NCBI RefSeq assembly: GCF_000227745.2
Contig: NC_018012.1
Span: 2,154,501-2,218,500, forward strand
Direction of reading: 5' to 3'
Source of the DNA: Thiocystis violascens DSM 198
GTDB taxonomy: Bacteria > Pseudomonadota > Gammaproteobacteria > Chromatiales > Chromatiaceae
DNA: 64,000 bases
Shown: positions 26,526-35,713 of the stretch, in pieces
How positions within the stretch are numbered: the stretch's first letter is position 1
Layout: every line of letters starts with the position of its first letter
The notes under the pieces: model-generated
The model's input: only the letters and a program-made list of their open reading frames with translations
Told to the model about the DNA's origin: nothing
Databases searched by the model: none
Program-made: the position numbers and the translations under genes

Positions 26526-26942
26526 TGTGGTTTCATATTTTTCGATCTTCGTTGGTGCAACTTTCCGCTGGCCCCAGTCAAATTGCATCGAAATTGTAGA
26601 TAATGTTGAGCTGATGAATACGTTAGCGGCCCCGCTTGCACGAACTTTCAGAATGAGCGCCGTACGGTCTGCGGGGTCTGCGTTTTAACCGCTTGATGGA
26701 TCATTATTGCGTGATTGCAAGACGTGACCCCGATAGCTGCTACCCGGCTGTAATATTCATAAATACCGCTTGCCCGAGGTCATTCATCAAGCGTTGGCAC
26801 AGTATTCGATGGGTTTCACGGCCAATCGGCGTCGATGGCAAAGATCAATGTCATCGCGTGGCCGTTCTACCCATCCTACCTTGCTACCTTGCTACCTTGC
26901 TACTTGCTACTTGCTCTGCAATTCATCATTTAGCCTAATTAG

Positions 26943-28461
26943 TTCTACTTTGTTACTTTAATTCAAACGCATTGACTATCCCGTCGCGGTCAGCTTGTAA
27001 TAACGCTCGATATCCTTGCGCCTTTGCTCATGCCTGACCCGCATTTGCTGGATTCTTTTTTCGACCGCATCCGGATCGTTGAGTAGTAAAGCGATGATGA
27101 GAAGCCGAAGATCACGGCAACTCACCAATGGATAATCGGTTTTGTGCAAAAGACGCTCTTTAACAATAAAGGACAGCGACAACATCACCAGCGCCATATG
27201 GTGGTGCCAGGCATTCCATTTTCTGACTTGATAATCTGACATTCCTAATTCGCTTTTGGCTTCTTGAAATGCCCGTTCAACCCAATAGCGCTGTGCTTGC
27301 ATGTAAGCCAGCCTTTCGATCGGGGTGCTCCGATAATCGACATTACTGAGTGAGTATTTGATCTTGTTGTCCGCGTGATTTCGGCTGATGACCAATACCC
27401 GCTCGGTCACGCGCTCCGACTTGCCATCCCAAACCCACACGGGAGCGGTATGAACGGACAGCGTGATCGGCCCTTTGGCCCCATTGCGAACGGCCATCGT
27501 GCGCCATTGGAAAGGATAAAGATGGTCGGCATACCATCTCACTTGCGTGGGGTCGCGATCAGCTTGAAGTTTGGTTGGCTTTCGTCCTCGCCCAGCGGAT
27601 TCCGGAACCGATAGAATGGGTTTGAGGGGATAGATCATCTGATCGCAATGAACATCAAGCAGAAAATTTAACCCTATGTTATCTAAAGAAACACCAAGCT
27701 CTAACCCGTGTCCGTACAGGCCATCACCGCCCACCCAACCAATGTCTACGCCCGCCGCCAGATCGGATTGAATCATCTCCAGTGCGAGTTCGATCTTCGT
27801 TTTAAACTGACGTGCCTCTTCAGGAATACCCGCTTGGTCACATCGCTTTAAATCAGCGGTCCAGGACGTTGGAAGGAACAACCGCTCATTAATTAACGTG
27901 CTCTGTGATTCCCAAACTAAGCTGGCATAAACGCCCACCTGGCAATTCTCAACCTTACCAATGACACCGGCATATTGCCGCGCGACGCCAACGGAATACT
28001 TGCCTTTCTTGAGATGCGCTGACTCATCAATGATGTAGCCGACATCCCGACCGCGATAATTCGGCTGATTCGCATACAGACTTGAGGTGTCTTGGGCGAT
28101 CGCACCGATGAGGTTTCCCGCCGACCACGGTGAATCTGTGATGAACTGTTGGATCCGTTGATAACCATCACCACCGGACACATCAATTTCTTCGTTGATG
28201 CGTTCGAGATTCCGTTTTCCGGCTTCAGTTTTGAGAAGACCCATGATGTAAGCTCGACTCAGTTCATGACCATCAGCTGTTTCGTTTTGAAAAATTCGTG
28301 ATAATCCTCCAGATGAGCGGAGAGGTTACCAACCATGTTTTTTAACATCGCATCGGTTTCGCTACCAATCGCGTTAGCCATGATCTGCCATTTCCAAATA
28401 AAATTTTCCCTGAAAATAATATTTGAAAATCATAAGCTTATGTCAAGCTAACAAAGTAGAA
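26943..28461 (-). mobile_element. IS701-family insertion sequence, complete ends
   Basis: A 1519-bp element bounded by terminal inverted repeats TTCTACTTTGTTAC (26943-26956) and, inverted, CTAACAAAGTAGAA (28448-28461), 13 of 14 matching. It is flanked by the 4-bp direct repeat TTAG (26939-26942 and 28462-28465), which fits the YTAR target duplication known for IS701. The intact duplication shows recent simple transposition. It interrupts the last codons of the gene at 26907-30176. Confidence 0.88.
26976..28380 (-). pseudogene. IS701-family transposase with an N-terminal frameshift
   Basis: A DDE transposase of about 468 residues in two frames. The ATG at 28378-28380 starts MANAIGSETDAMLKNMVGNL and runs to EDYHEFF, then reaches a stop. 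The homologous continuation ETADGHELSRAYIMGLLKTE lies in the -1 frame, joined near 28286-28292 in TTTTTCAAAACG. The rest is intact: YIIDESAHLKKGKYSVGVAR, VGGDGLYGHG, YWVERAFQEAKSELGMSDYQ. Either a single-base change killed it or translation slips at the A-run; a programmed shift is not usual in this family. Confidence 0.75.
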
Positions 28462-28602
28462 TTAGCAATTCAAGTGCCGTGGCTAAAACAACCTTTGCCA
28501 CAGTCGCGTCTATGTCTCTTCCATGCCCCGTATAGTCTCTTAATGGTTTAGCAACAAACCTCAGTAGCTCAATAACATCCTTAGATAGTGAGTTGTTTTT
28601 TT

Positions 28603-29399
28603 GGTAGTGCCCTTCTCTATATGATTTCACGAATGAGCTTTAACTGAGAGAGTGCTATTATAATGATGGACAAAATGCCAAATAGCTCCAATATGGTTCT
28701 CAAGCTTTTTTGAGAAAGAAAGTGCTTTTCGTACGAGCCTGGAAATACGTTGCCTGAGTGTGCAGTTGTATCGTTCGATATGATTTGTCTTTCCCGATTC
28801 CTTACCGACAGCGTAATGACGGAATTCTGGAAAAACGGATTGATAAGCTTCCCAAAAATCGGTGTAGAAATCGGCCAATTCTTGATAATCGCGTGGCAAT
28901 GAATTCCATAATCCTTGCGCACCCTTAATGCCACGAGATCCGATATAAAGTCCGACAACATATCCAGAGTCACGATCTTTCGCGATCCAAACCCATTGTT
29001 TTTCATCTTTTTTCAAAACAAATGACCACAGTTCGTCGCACTCGACAACCAGTCGAAAATCAGACAACTTTGGCACGTTTAATTGGCGCGGAACGCCCTC
29101 GTATTTTTGATTGACATAGATTTGCAACCAGGATTCAGAGACATTTGCAACACGCGCGATACCAGCAAGCGCAATCCGTTCAAGAAGCAGTCGATCGATC
29201 AGCGATTTGGTCTCTTCAGAAATCGCTGAAACTAAGGGGTCAATCACGAATTGACGGCCACATTCCCGACAAAGATGGTTTTGCTTTCCGGTTGCATTAA
29301 ATCCATTCTTCACGATCTTGGTGGTGTTGCAAGTTGGGCAGTGATTCATGTTTGAATAAATCCAGTCAGATTTTAGATCCTATAGATTGGGGCACTACC
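28603..29399 (-). mobile_element. IS1-family insertion sequence, complete ends
   Basis: A 797-bp element. Terminal inverted repeats begin GGTAGTGCCC at 28603-28612 and are mirrored at 29390-29399 (GGGCACTACC), with weaker matches further in (TATA). An 8-bp direct repeat GTTTTTTT flanks it exactly (28595-28602 and 29400-29407), as IS1 makes 8-9 bp duplications. It sits inside the coding sequence of the gene at 26907-30176. Confidence 0.88.
28627..29349 (-). CDS. IS1-family transposase, single-ORF type
   Basis: A 240-residue transposase. The N-terminus has a zinc ribbon (CPTCNTTKIVKNGF ... HLCRECGRQF, two Cys pairs), then a helix-turn-helix (AGIARVANVSESWLQIY), then the DDE core (ECDELWSFVLKKDEKQWVWI, LADFYTDFWEAYQSVF, ESGKTNHIERYNCTLRQRIS). 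InsA and InsB parts are joined in one frame, without the frameshift of classical IS1. It is intact and has intact ends, so it may still be active. Confidence 0.9.
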   Translation of the reverse strand: MNHCPTCNTTKIVKNGFNATGKQNHLCRECGRQFVIDPLVSAISEETKSLIDRLLLERIALAGIARVANVSESWLQIYVNQKYEGVPRQLNVPKLSDFRLVVECDELWSFVLKKDEKQWVWIAKDRDSGYVVGLYIGSRGIKGAQGLWNSLPRDYQELADFYTDFWEAYQSVFPEFRHYAVGKESGKTNHIERYNCTLRQRISRLVRKALSFSKKLENHIGAIWHFVHHYNSTLSVKAHS

Positions 29400-30310
29400 G
29401 TTTTTTTCATGCATATTTACCAACAAATCCATATTATCAGCTCGCCCTTTCCACTCTTTTTTGCCTACATGCTCTCTTAATGTTCGCTCCAACAATGGAA
29501 AAATCGCTCTACAAGAGGATACTACTTGTCTGCTTGTTGGTTTTTTCAGCAATTCCAACTCATGAGCCAAATCTCTGCTTATACAAGACAACGCACCTTT
29601 GTTAGAAACAGATAATAACTTATTACGCATTGCATCAAGCGGAAACCAATCATTGTTAAAACGAATCTTCCCTTCCAGCCTATCTGCAAATTCATAAAAT
29701 TCCTGCTTGTTTAGCTCTAAGTTTTTCAGAATGTATTTATACCCAAACAAAGACAAAGAGAACTGTACAAGGGCTTCCGAAAACTGCTCAACAACAATCT
29801 CAAACCACATTATTTCATTTAATGTACGATATTTTTTATAATGATTCTCTGTTTCTTCATTTAGAGGTATCGAAATATATGGCTTGCAGCAATCGATTAC
29901 TTCGCTCAACTCGTTCCATGCGTGTTCAGTAATATGTTTTTTTACATCCTTAGTTACGTTTGCCACGATGCCACGTTTGATAAATTCGTGTAATATCTCG
30001 GAATCGCAGAAGTAATTGTTAAAGAGCCATTTGGATCTTATTTCATCATTATTTTCAACGCGCGTATTTAACTTAGCAGACCATAAAACGTGACTGTCTA
30101 ATTGATGGATGTGGGCTTCGAGCCACAAACCAAGTGTCTCGTCCTTATGTTCCGATGGATAATATTTGCGACTCATTCTCTTCCTTAAATTGCATAACGT
30201 GTTCTAGATTGCATGCAAAAATCCATGTACTAGGCTGCATTCAGCCTAGTATGGGAAGTATCCTCACCCCAGCCGACAACTCGATTAACTCATCGGCCCG
30301 CAACCTGACC

Positions 30311-31786
30311 TTAAACCGACTTGGCGGCGCGTTCCGTCCCTCGCTTGACCGGCATCCCCTGCCAAACCCCGCTGGTCTCGCCCGTCCCGACACCCTCGAA
30401 AAAGCCCCGCATCGCGACGAACCGCTCCTTGTTCGCCAGTGCCGAATTGATGACCTGCGCCAACGAACCCGCCCCGGCCGGCCCCATCAGCGGACGCGCC
30501 GAGATCAGATTGGTGAAATAGAGCGCGGGGATCATGCGTTCCTTGGCCGCCTGCACCACCGGCGTGGTGCCGATGGCGAGATCCGGCTCCAGCGATTTGA
30601 CCGCCGCCAGATCCTGCTCCAGCGAGGCGCGGAACTGAACCGGGACACCATGCGCGTCGAGCCAGGCGAGATCGCTCTCGTTCCAGGGGGTGCGCGGACA
30701 GGCGGTGCCGACATAGGGCACTTCGGCCCCGGATTCGATCAGCAGACGCGCGACCAGCAGCTCGGAGCCTTCGTAGCCGGAGACGATGACGCGACCCTTG
30801 ATGGGCATGGCCGCCAATGCCCCGCCGATGGCCGGGAGGAATTTGTTCTTGGCGGCGTCGACCTTGTCCTGGGCGATCCCGCACGCCTGACCGATGGCGT
30901 CCAGCCAGGTCGCGGTGCCATCCCGACCCACGGGCGCGGAGCCGACGATGGGCCGACCGGCGGCGGCGAATTCGCGACAGGAGGCGGTGTATTGCGGATG
31001 GATGGCGGCGGCGACGGCGCAATCGAGCGCGGCATAGAGTTCGCGCCATTCGCGAGTCGGCACCACGGGACCGGTCGCCAGACCCAGCGGCTCCAGCATC
31101 ATGCCGATCCCGACCGGGTCGGCCGGGAACATCTCGCCGAGCAGGGTCACCGTGGGCCGTTCGCTGCGTCCGCCGCGCGGCGCCTGGACCGGTCCTTGTT
31201 CCGCCTCGTGACGGGCGTAATGGAGCATGGCGCCCGACAGCACATCCTTAGCCTCGGCATGGGTCGGCACGCCGAAACCGGGCACGTCGATCCCGAGGAT
31301 ACGCACCCCGTTGAGCTGCTTGGGCAGCAGTCGCAGCGGCACGCCCGAGGCGGTCGGCACGCAGAGATTGATGGCGACGATGGTGTCGTAGCGGTCGGGA
31401 TCGGCGAGTTTCTGGACCGCCTCGCGCACGTCCTCGAACAGCCGGCCCGAGACCAGCGATTCGGAATCGAAGGGCACGTAGCCGATGGAACGCCGGGCAC
31501 CGTAGAAATGCGCGGTAAAACTCAGGCCATAGACGCAACAGCCGGAGCCGACCAGCAGCATGGCCGTGCGGCGCATGCGCAGACCAACCCTCAGCGCGCC
31601 AAAGGCCGGACACATGGTCTGCGGCTGATCATGGGGGCCAGCCGGATAGTCGGCGGCGAACCGCTTCAGCAACTCGGCATTCCCCGCCTTGGCGGTGGCG
31701 GATTTCAGCGTCTCGGCGCTAGAGCAGCCGCCGGCTTCAAGGTTTTCCGGTATCTCGGAAGGCTGCCGGGATAAGTCGTTTGCCAT
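30311..31786 (-). CDS. bchY: chlorophyllide a reductase subunit Y
   Basis: A 491-residue nitrogenase-like subunit, partner of BchZ. The ATG at 31784-31786 (MANDLSRQPSEIPENLEAGG) has GGGAG upstream and starts 19 bp after the bchX stop. Cluster-ligand cysteines are in TMCPAFGALRVG and SGCCVYGLS. VSGYEGSELLVARLLIESGA and GTACPRTPWNESDLAWLDAH are conserved further on. The gene ends at 30311, where the photosynthesis operon is cut by the island. Confidence 0.94.
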   Translation of the reverse strand: MANDLSRQPSEIPENLEAGGCSSAETLKSATAKAGNAELLKRFAADYPAGPHDQPQTMCPAFGALRVGLRMRRTAMLLVGSGCCVYGLSFTAHFYGARRSIGYVPFDSESLVSGRLFEDVREAVQKLADPDRYDTIVAINLCVPTASGVPLRLLPKQLNGVRILGIDVPGFGVPTHAEAKDVLSGAMLHYARHEAEQGPVQAPRGGRSERPTVTLLGEMFPADPVGIGMMLEPLGLATGPVVPTREWRELYAALDCAVAAAIHPQYTASCREFAAAGRPIVGSAPVGRDGTATWLDAIGQACGIAQDKVDAAKNKFLPAIGGALAAMPIKGRVIVSGYEGSELLVARLLIESGAEVPYVGTACPRTPWNESDLAWLDAHGVPVQFRASLEQDLAAVKSLEPDLAIGTTPVVQAAKERMIPALYFTNLISARPLMGPAGAGSLAQVINSALANKERFVAMRGFFEGVGTGETSGVWQGMPVKRGTERAAKSV

Positions 31787-31805
31787 CGGAGTCTCCCGCC
31801 GCGAA

Positions 31806-32759
31806 TCAGACATCATCGTAAACGACTTCAAGCGAAGGCTTGACGATCGCCGAGGCATTGCACATATCGGCCGGCGTTGCCGGCTCCAGCGTGACGTGTC
31901 GACCCACCTCGTCGCCCTTGAAGAGATTCAGCAAGGCCTCGTGCGCGAGCGGTTTCGGTTTCACCGGCGGCGCCAGTCCGACATTGGTGGCCAGTTCCTC
32001 GAACAGCGGTCCCCAGGCATCGCCCGGTCGACCGACGATCTCGTAATTCGCGCTCTTGCGCCGGATCTCCTCGTGGGCGGGGATGGTCGCCAGGATCGGG
32101 ATGCCGACCGCCTCGGCGAACGCCTTTGCCTCGCCCGTGCCATCGTCCTTGTTGATGACCATGCCCGCCACGCCGACGTTTCCGCCCAGCCCGGTGAAAT
32201 AGTCCACGGCCGAGCAGACATTGTTGGCCACGTACAGCGATTGCAGATCGTTGGAGCCGACGACGATGACCTTCTGGCACAGATCGCGGGCGATCGGCAG
32301 GCCGAAGCCGCCGCAAACCACGTCGCCCAGGAAATCCAGCAGGACATAATCGAAGTCCCATTCATGGAAGCCCAGGCTTTCCAGCAACTCGAAGCCGTGG
32401 ATGATGCCGCGCCCGCCGCAGCCGCGTCCGACCTCGGGACCGCCGAGTTCCATGGCGAAGACGCCGTCGCGCTTGAAGCAGACATCGCCGATGGTGACCG
32501 CTTCCCCGGCGCGCTTCTTCTCGCTGGAGGTGCTCAGGATGGTCGGACAGGAACGCCCGCCAAAGAGCAAGCTTGCCGTATCGCTTTTGGGATCGCAGCC
32601 GATCAGCAGCACCTTTTTGCCCTGCTGCGCCATCATGTAGGACAGGTTGGCGAGCGTGAAGCTCTTGCCGATGCCGCCCTTGCCATAGATGGCGATGATC
32701 TGGGTCTCCTTGATCGCCGGCGACGCGCTGGACGCGGGACCGTTGAGGGGTACATTCAC
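31806..32759 (-). CDS. bchX: chlorophyllide a reductase iron protein (subunit X)
   Basis: A 317-residue NifH-like ATPase delivering electrons to BchYZ. P-loop IAIYGKGGIGKSFTLANLSY; the 4Fe4S ligands are in GRGCGGRG and DVVCGGFGLP, one Cys each. I take GTG 32757-32759 as the start; it overlaps the bchC TGA, and GGAG lies 9 nt upstream. A TTG at 32772-32774 would give five extra residues. Overlap implies translational coupling with bchC. Confidence 0.95.
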   Translation of the reverse strand: MNVPLNGPASSASPAIKETQIIAIYGKGGIGKSFTLANLSYMMAQQGKKVLLIGCDPKSDTASLLFGGRSCPTILSTSSEKKRAGEAVTIGDVCFKRDGVFAMELGGPEVGRGCGGRGIIHGFELLESLGFHEWDFDYVLLDFLGDVVCGGFGLPIARDLCQKVIVVGSNDLQSLYVANNVCSAVDYFTGLGGNVGVAGMVINKDDGTGEAKAFAEAVGIPILATIPAHEEIRRKSANYEIVGRPGDAWGPLFEELATNVGLAPPVKPKPLAHEALLNLFKGDEVGRHVTLEPATPADMCNASAIVKPSLEVVYDDV

Positions 32760-33724
32760 GATAGGTTTCTCCAATCAAGAATCATCTTCAGGCAGGAAGG
32801 ATCGCCAAAGGCGGTGCGATAGGCCGCGTGGGCCTCGGTCGCGGGCAGGCGATGGGTAATGAGACCGTCGAGCGACAGACGCCCGGAATCCAGCAGCGCG
32901 CGCACCGCCGCCAGATCGGCCGGTTGGAATTCGGCCGCGATGCGGAAACGCGCCTCGCGCATGAAGGCGGGCGGAAAGGTGAACGCCACCGGTTGGCTGT
33001 AGAAGCCGCCGAGGATGATCTCGCCGCCGCGCGCCAGGCGGGCGATCAGGCTGTCGAGGATGGCGGAATCGCCGCTCATGTCGCAGATGGAGCGATAGTC
33101 CCGGCGCGGATCGTCGTCCGGCGCCAGCACCTCGTAGCCGTAGCCCTCGGCACCCTGCCGGCGCTCGGGGTTGGTCTCCCAGACCACCGGTCGCGTGCCC
33201 TCCCCCAGCGCCGCGATGCGCGCCAGCAGACGCCCGAGCACGCCGTGCCCGACGATCAATTCGACATGCGGCGACGCGGGACCGGCGATGGCGTGATAGG
33301 CCGTCGCCGCCAGCGCCATCAGCACGGACTGTTCGCCGAATTTTTCGTCGACCGGCACCATCCGACTGCCCGGCGCAACCACGCGCGAGGCCGCGCCGCC
33401 GAACAGACCGCGTACCTCTCCATAACAACGCGCGCCAGGGACGAAGACCCGCTGCCCGACCGTCAGCCCGGCCTGCAGGCCGGCGAAGATGACGCGACCG
33501 ACGGATTCGTAACCGGGAACGAGCGGATAGCCCATGCCGGGAAAGTCCGGCATGCGACCCGACCAGAGCAGGCGTTCGGTGCCGGTGCTGATGCCGCTCC
33601 ATTCGATATCGACCACAACATCGGCGTCGCCCGGCGGCGTGAGCGCGAGCCGCTGGAGCGAGAGACGTTCGGGTTGTTCGAGGACGACGGCGAGTGCTTC
33701 GAGAGTCGGCGTATCGGGGTTCAA
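32756..33724 (-). CDS. bchC: bacteriochlorophyllide a dehydrogenase
   Basis: A 322-residue medium-chain dehydrogenase-like enzyme oxidising the 3-hydroxyethyl group to acetyl in bacteriochlorophyllide synthesis. Conserved opening: LTPPGDADVVVDIEWSGIST, GTERLLWSG, GYESVGRV; the cofactor fold has IVGHGVLGRLLARIAALGEG. The first codon is TTG 33722-33724. First gene of bchCXY; the PpsR-type site at 33780-33797 lies about 55 bp upstream. Confidence 0.94.
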   Translation of the reverse strand: MNPDTPTLEALAVVLEQPERLSLQRLALTPPGDADVVVDIEWSGISTGTERLLWSGRMPDFPGMGYPLVPGYESVGRVIFAGLQAGLTVGQRVFVPGARCYGEVRGLFGGAASRVVAPGSRMVPVDEKFGEQSVLMALAATAYHAIAGPASPHVELIVGHGVLGRLLARIAALGEGTRPVVWETNPERRQGAEGYGYEVLAPDDDPRRDYRSICDMSGDSAILDSLIARLARGGEIILGGFYSQPVAFTFPPAFMREARFRIAAEFQPADLAAVRALLDSGRLSLDGLITHRLPATEAHAAYRTAFGDPSCLKMILDWRNLS

Positions 33725-33779
33725 GATGTGGGCTCGACAAGTTGAATCTGACGGATTCGCCAGTTTAACGAAAGTTGAG

Positions 33780-33797
33780 TGTCAGTCTAGGGTGACA
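33780..33797 (-). promoter_or_regulatory. PpsR/CrtJ-type site upstream of bchC
   Basis: A perfect TGT-N12-ACA (33780-33797). On the minus strand it contains TAGACTGACAC, the same -10 segment as in the puf promoter (TAGACT at 33784-33789). I do not see a good -35 box at 16-17 bp, so activation may need another factor. Confidence 0.65.
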
Positions 33798-33891
33798 GGG
33801 CGGGATATTGATCTGGATTGATAAAAAGCCGCGCGCGTCGAGGATGGAAAAGCGCTGCTCTTCACTGAGTCGCGTCAGGATCGGCTGGCGG

Positions 33892-34134
33892 TTATTTTCT
33901 CGCTAGTTGTCTGTAAACCTCATCGTCGTTGCGTTTACCAATCACCAGGATCCGCAAATCCTCGTCCCGCACCTCGTAGACAATCCGGTATGGACCATTC
34001 AGATCGACTGAGCAACCGTCATGTACTCTCTCAAGAAGGATCTCCGGATCGTGAGCGAAAGGCTGGGCGCGAACAGAAAATCGGTGGAGTCTATCCCGGA
34101 AATCAATTGGATTCCGCGATCGTCCCTTGCCCAA
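33892..34134 (-). pseudogene. RelE/ParE-type toxin C-terminal remnant
   Basis: An 80-residue frame whose second half is RelE-like: VDLNGPYRIVYEVRDEDLRI, LVIGKRNDDEVYRQLARK. That is the last three strands with the YRI-YEV core. The first half (MGKGRSRNPIDFRDRLHRFS) does not match the expected helical N-terminus, there is no antitoxin upstream, and a repeat starts directly behind it, so the gene is likely truncated. If translated it may still fold poorly. Confidence 0.5.
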
Positions 34135-34173
34135 GCCGTTCTCATTTTAGGTGATTTCCGGGAAAGACTTTAC

Positions 34174-34361
34174 CGATTTCCGTTCGTCCTGAGTCCTGAG
34201 CGGAGCCGAAGGGTCGAAGGATGACCGGAAATCGCGCTCCGAGGCTGACATTGCAGCCGTTCATGGTTCGACAAGCTCACCACGAACGGCTGCAATGTCA
34301 CCACGAACGGCTGCAATGTCACCACGAACGGCTGCAATGTCACCACGAACGGTTGCAATTT
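34174..34361. repeat. composite double-hairpin repeat, copy 2, with 21-nt tandem tail
   Basis: Hairpin 1: arms 34174-34190 and 34218-34234. Linker with CTCCGAGG. Hairpin 2: arms 34247-34267 and 34279-34299, 21 bp with one mismatch. The right arm is then repeated: four tandem 21-mers starting at 34278, 34299, 34320 and 34341 (the last with two changes). Same architecture as copy 1 at 9071-9181, but the outer arm sequences differ. Confidence 0.85.
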
Positions 34362-34404
34362 AGGTATGAACTTTGCCAAAAATCACCTTAGCGTTATCCG
34401 TCAT

Positions 34405-34518
34405 CGTAGAGCCCGCTTGCGGGCGACATGACACGCCAAAAGCCTTTAGGTCTGCCAACCCCCGTCGCCCGCAAGCAAACCCGCAGGCCCGCAAGTCGCC
34501 CGCAAGCGGGCTCCTACG
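34405..34518. repeat. REP-like palindromes
   Basis: Copies of the palindrome GCCCGCTTGCGGGC with GTAGGAG-type flanks: 34405-34427 in one orientation and 34495-34518 in the other, with a partial copy at 34463-34476. The same unit occurs at 38252-38338 and 61328-61355. Fits the REP/BIME class of extragenic repeats. It lies directly downstream of the crtF stop. Confidence 0.8.
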
Positions 34519-34533
34519 TCAAAACGAGACCTT

Positions 34534-35649
34534 CTACCCCGCCCGCCGCGCCAGCAGCAATTGAGTCAGGATCGGCTGACGCGTCGACACCGCGCGTACC
34601 CGATCGAATTCGGCAACCAGCAGCATCTGTTCCAGTTCGCGCGGCGTCCGCGGACGTCCGCTCCCCATCGCCAGCAGATAGAAACCGAAATAGGCATCGC
34701 CGATCGGCTCGGCGCCCGGGGTTCCGGACATCGGTTCCGCCACCATCAGCGTCCCACCAGGCGGCAGACCGCGCCGGGCCGCGACCATGATGGCCTGCGC
34801 GACCGCGTCATCGTGATCGTGGAGCACCCGCACCAGCGAGACGAGATCCGCGCCTTCCGGCAGGGGATCGCGCAGCACGTCGCCACCGACCGCCGTGGCG
34901 CGATCCGCCAGCCCTTCACGCTCGAAACGCGCGCGGGCACGGTCCGCCACGGCGGGCAGATCGAAGAGGATGACGCGCAGATGCGGCCAGCGTTTGGCCG
35001 CCGCGACCAGGAAGGTACCGTCGCCGCCGCCCAGATCGAGCAGACAGCGATGATCCTTCAGCGAATAGACATCGAGCACTTCGCCAGCGATGAGCTGCTG
35101 GGAGTCGGCCATCAGGTCGGTATAGCCGCCGACGGCCTGATCTCGCGCGGACGCCGGCGCATCGGCGCCGACATAGGCCCAGTAATCCTTGAGATCGTGC
35201 CGCTCGGCCTCGCCGCGCAGCAGCGCAACGGGATCGCTCAGATCGGCATAGACCATCGCATGATGCTCGATCATGGACGTGATACCGGAATTTCCCATCA
35301 TGGCCGCGCCAAGTTCGCCCAAAGCATAGCAATCCGCGCCCCGCGATTCGACCAGACGCAGACTGGCCGCCGCGCGCAGGAGCCGGCGCGCGCCATCGGG
35401 CGGCAAAGCGAGACGTTTCGCCACCTCATCGGCCGTTTGCGGCCCCTCGGACAACAGATCGAACAGACGCAGACGCACGCAGGCGAACAGGATCTGGGAA
35501 TAGACGAACCCGGCCACAATATCGAACAGCTCGCGCGCCCGACGACGGGCGATGGGTCGCGTCAGGGGAAAACTCGCGGCCCACCGTTGAAAGCGGGGAT
35601 TCGCGAGCACACGATTACGAAGGGTCAACCAGCGATCGGGAATCCGCAC
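34534..35649 (-). CDS. crtF: demethylspheroidene/hydroxyneurosporene O-methyltransferase
   Basis: A 371-residue SAM-dependent methyltransferase of the plant O-methyltransferase type. The N-terminal dimerisation helices include ARELFDIVAGFVYSQILFAC and the winged-helix TADEVAKRLALPPDGARRLL. The SAM-binding strand is LLDLGGGDGTFLVAA, followed by LFDLPAV and LVRVLHDHDD near the active site. It methylates tertiary 1-hydroxy groups made by CrtC, on the way to spirilloxanthin. crtE lies 64 bp upstream on the same strand. Confidence 0.92.
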   Translation of the reverse strand: MRIPDRWLTLRNRVLANPRFQRWAASFPLTRPIARRRARELFDIVAGFVYSQILFACVRLRLFDLLSEGPQTADEVAKRLALPPDGARRLLRAAASLRLVESRGADCYALGELGAAMMGNSGITSMIEHHAMVYADLSDPVALLRGEAERHDLKDYWAYVGADAPASARDQAVGGYTDLMADSQQLIAGEVLDVYSLKDHRCLLDLGGGDGTFLVAAAKRWPHLRVILFDLPAVADRARARFEREGLADRATAVGGDVLRDPLPEGADLVSLVRVLHDHDDAVAQAIMVAARRGLPPGGTLMVAEPMSGTPGAEPIGDAYFGFYLLAMGSGRPRTPRELEQMLLVAEFDRVRAVSTRQPILTQLLLARRAG

Positions 35650-35713
35650 GGAGAGGTTACCTATGACACACGCACAACACAGCCCGCGGCGTTCAAGGAG
35701 ACAGGAGGAACGG

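Larger units (their letters stand above)
26907..30176 (-). pseudogene. unknown gene broken by IS1 and IS701 insertions
   Basis: Removing IS1 (with one GTTTTTTT) and IS701 (with one TTAG) restores one frame of 314 codons from ATG 30174-30176 to TAG 26907-26909. The first 259 codons (29400-30176) start MSRKYYPSEHKDETLGLWLE and are intact. The next piece (28462-28594) reads NSLSKDVIELLRFVAKPLRD and YTGHGRDIDATVAKVVLATA, and the last (26907-26938) ends RLNDELQSK. The C-terminal GHG followed by a hydrophobic helix resembles Abi-C/HEPN-like abortive-infection domains, but I cannot assign it firmly. The gene is clearly AT-rich compared with its GC-rich surroundings, so it was probably acquired by transfer. 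As it stands only the N-terminal 259 residues plus an IS-encoded tail could be made. Confidence 0.8.

Noticed and set aside
26693..26938. 81-residue plus-strand ORF beside IS701
   Set aside because: No RBS or domain; it runs through low-complexity CTACCTTG repeats and overlaps the 3' end of the IS-broken gene on the other strand.
30134..31774. 546-residue plus-strand frame opposite bchY
   Set aside because: Shadow of bchY; no domain, and the bchY cysteine motifs are intact on the minus strand.
34278..34361. CRISPR-like array of regular repeats
   Set aside because: The four 21-mers are directly abutting with no spacers, and no cas genes are present; it is a tandem repeat derived from a hairpin arm.
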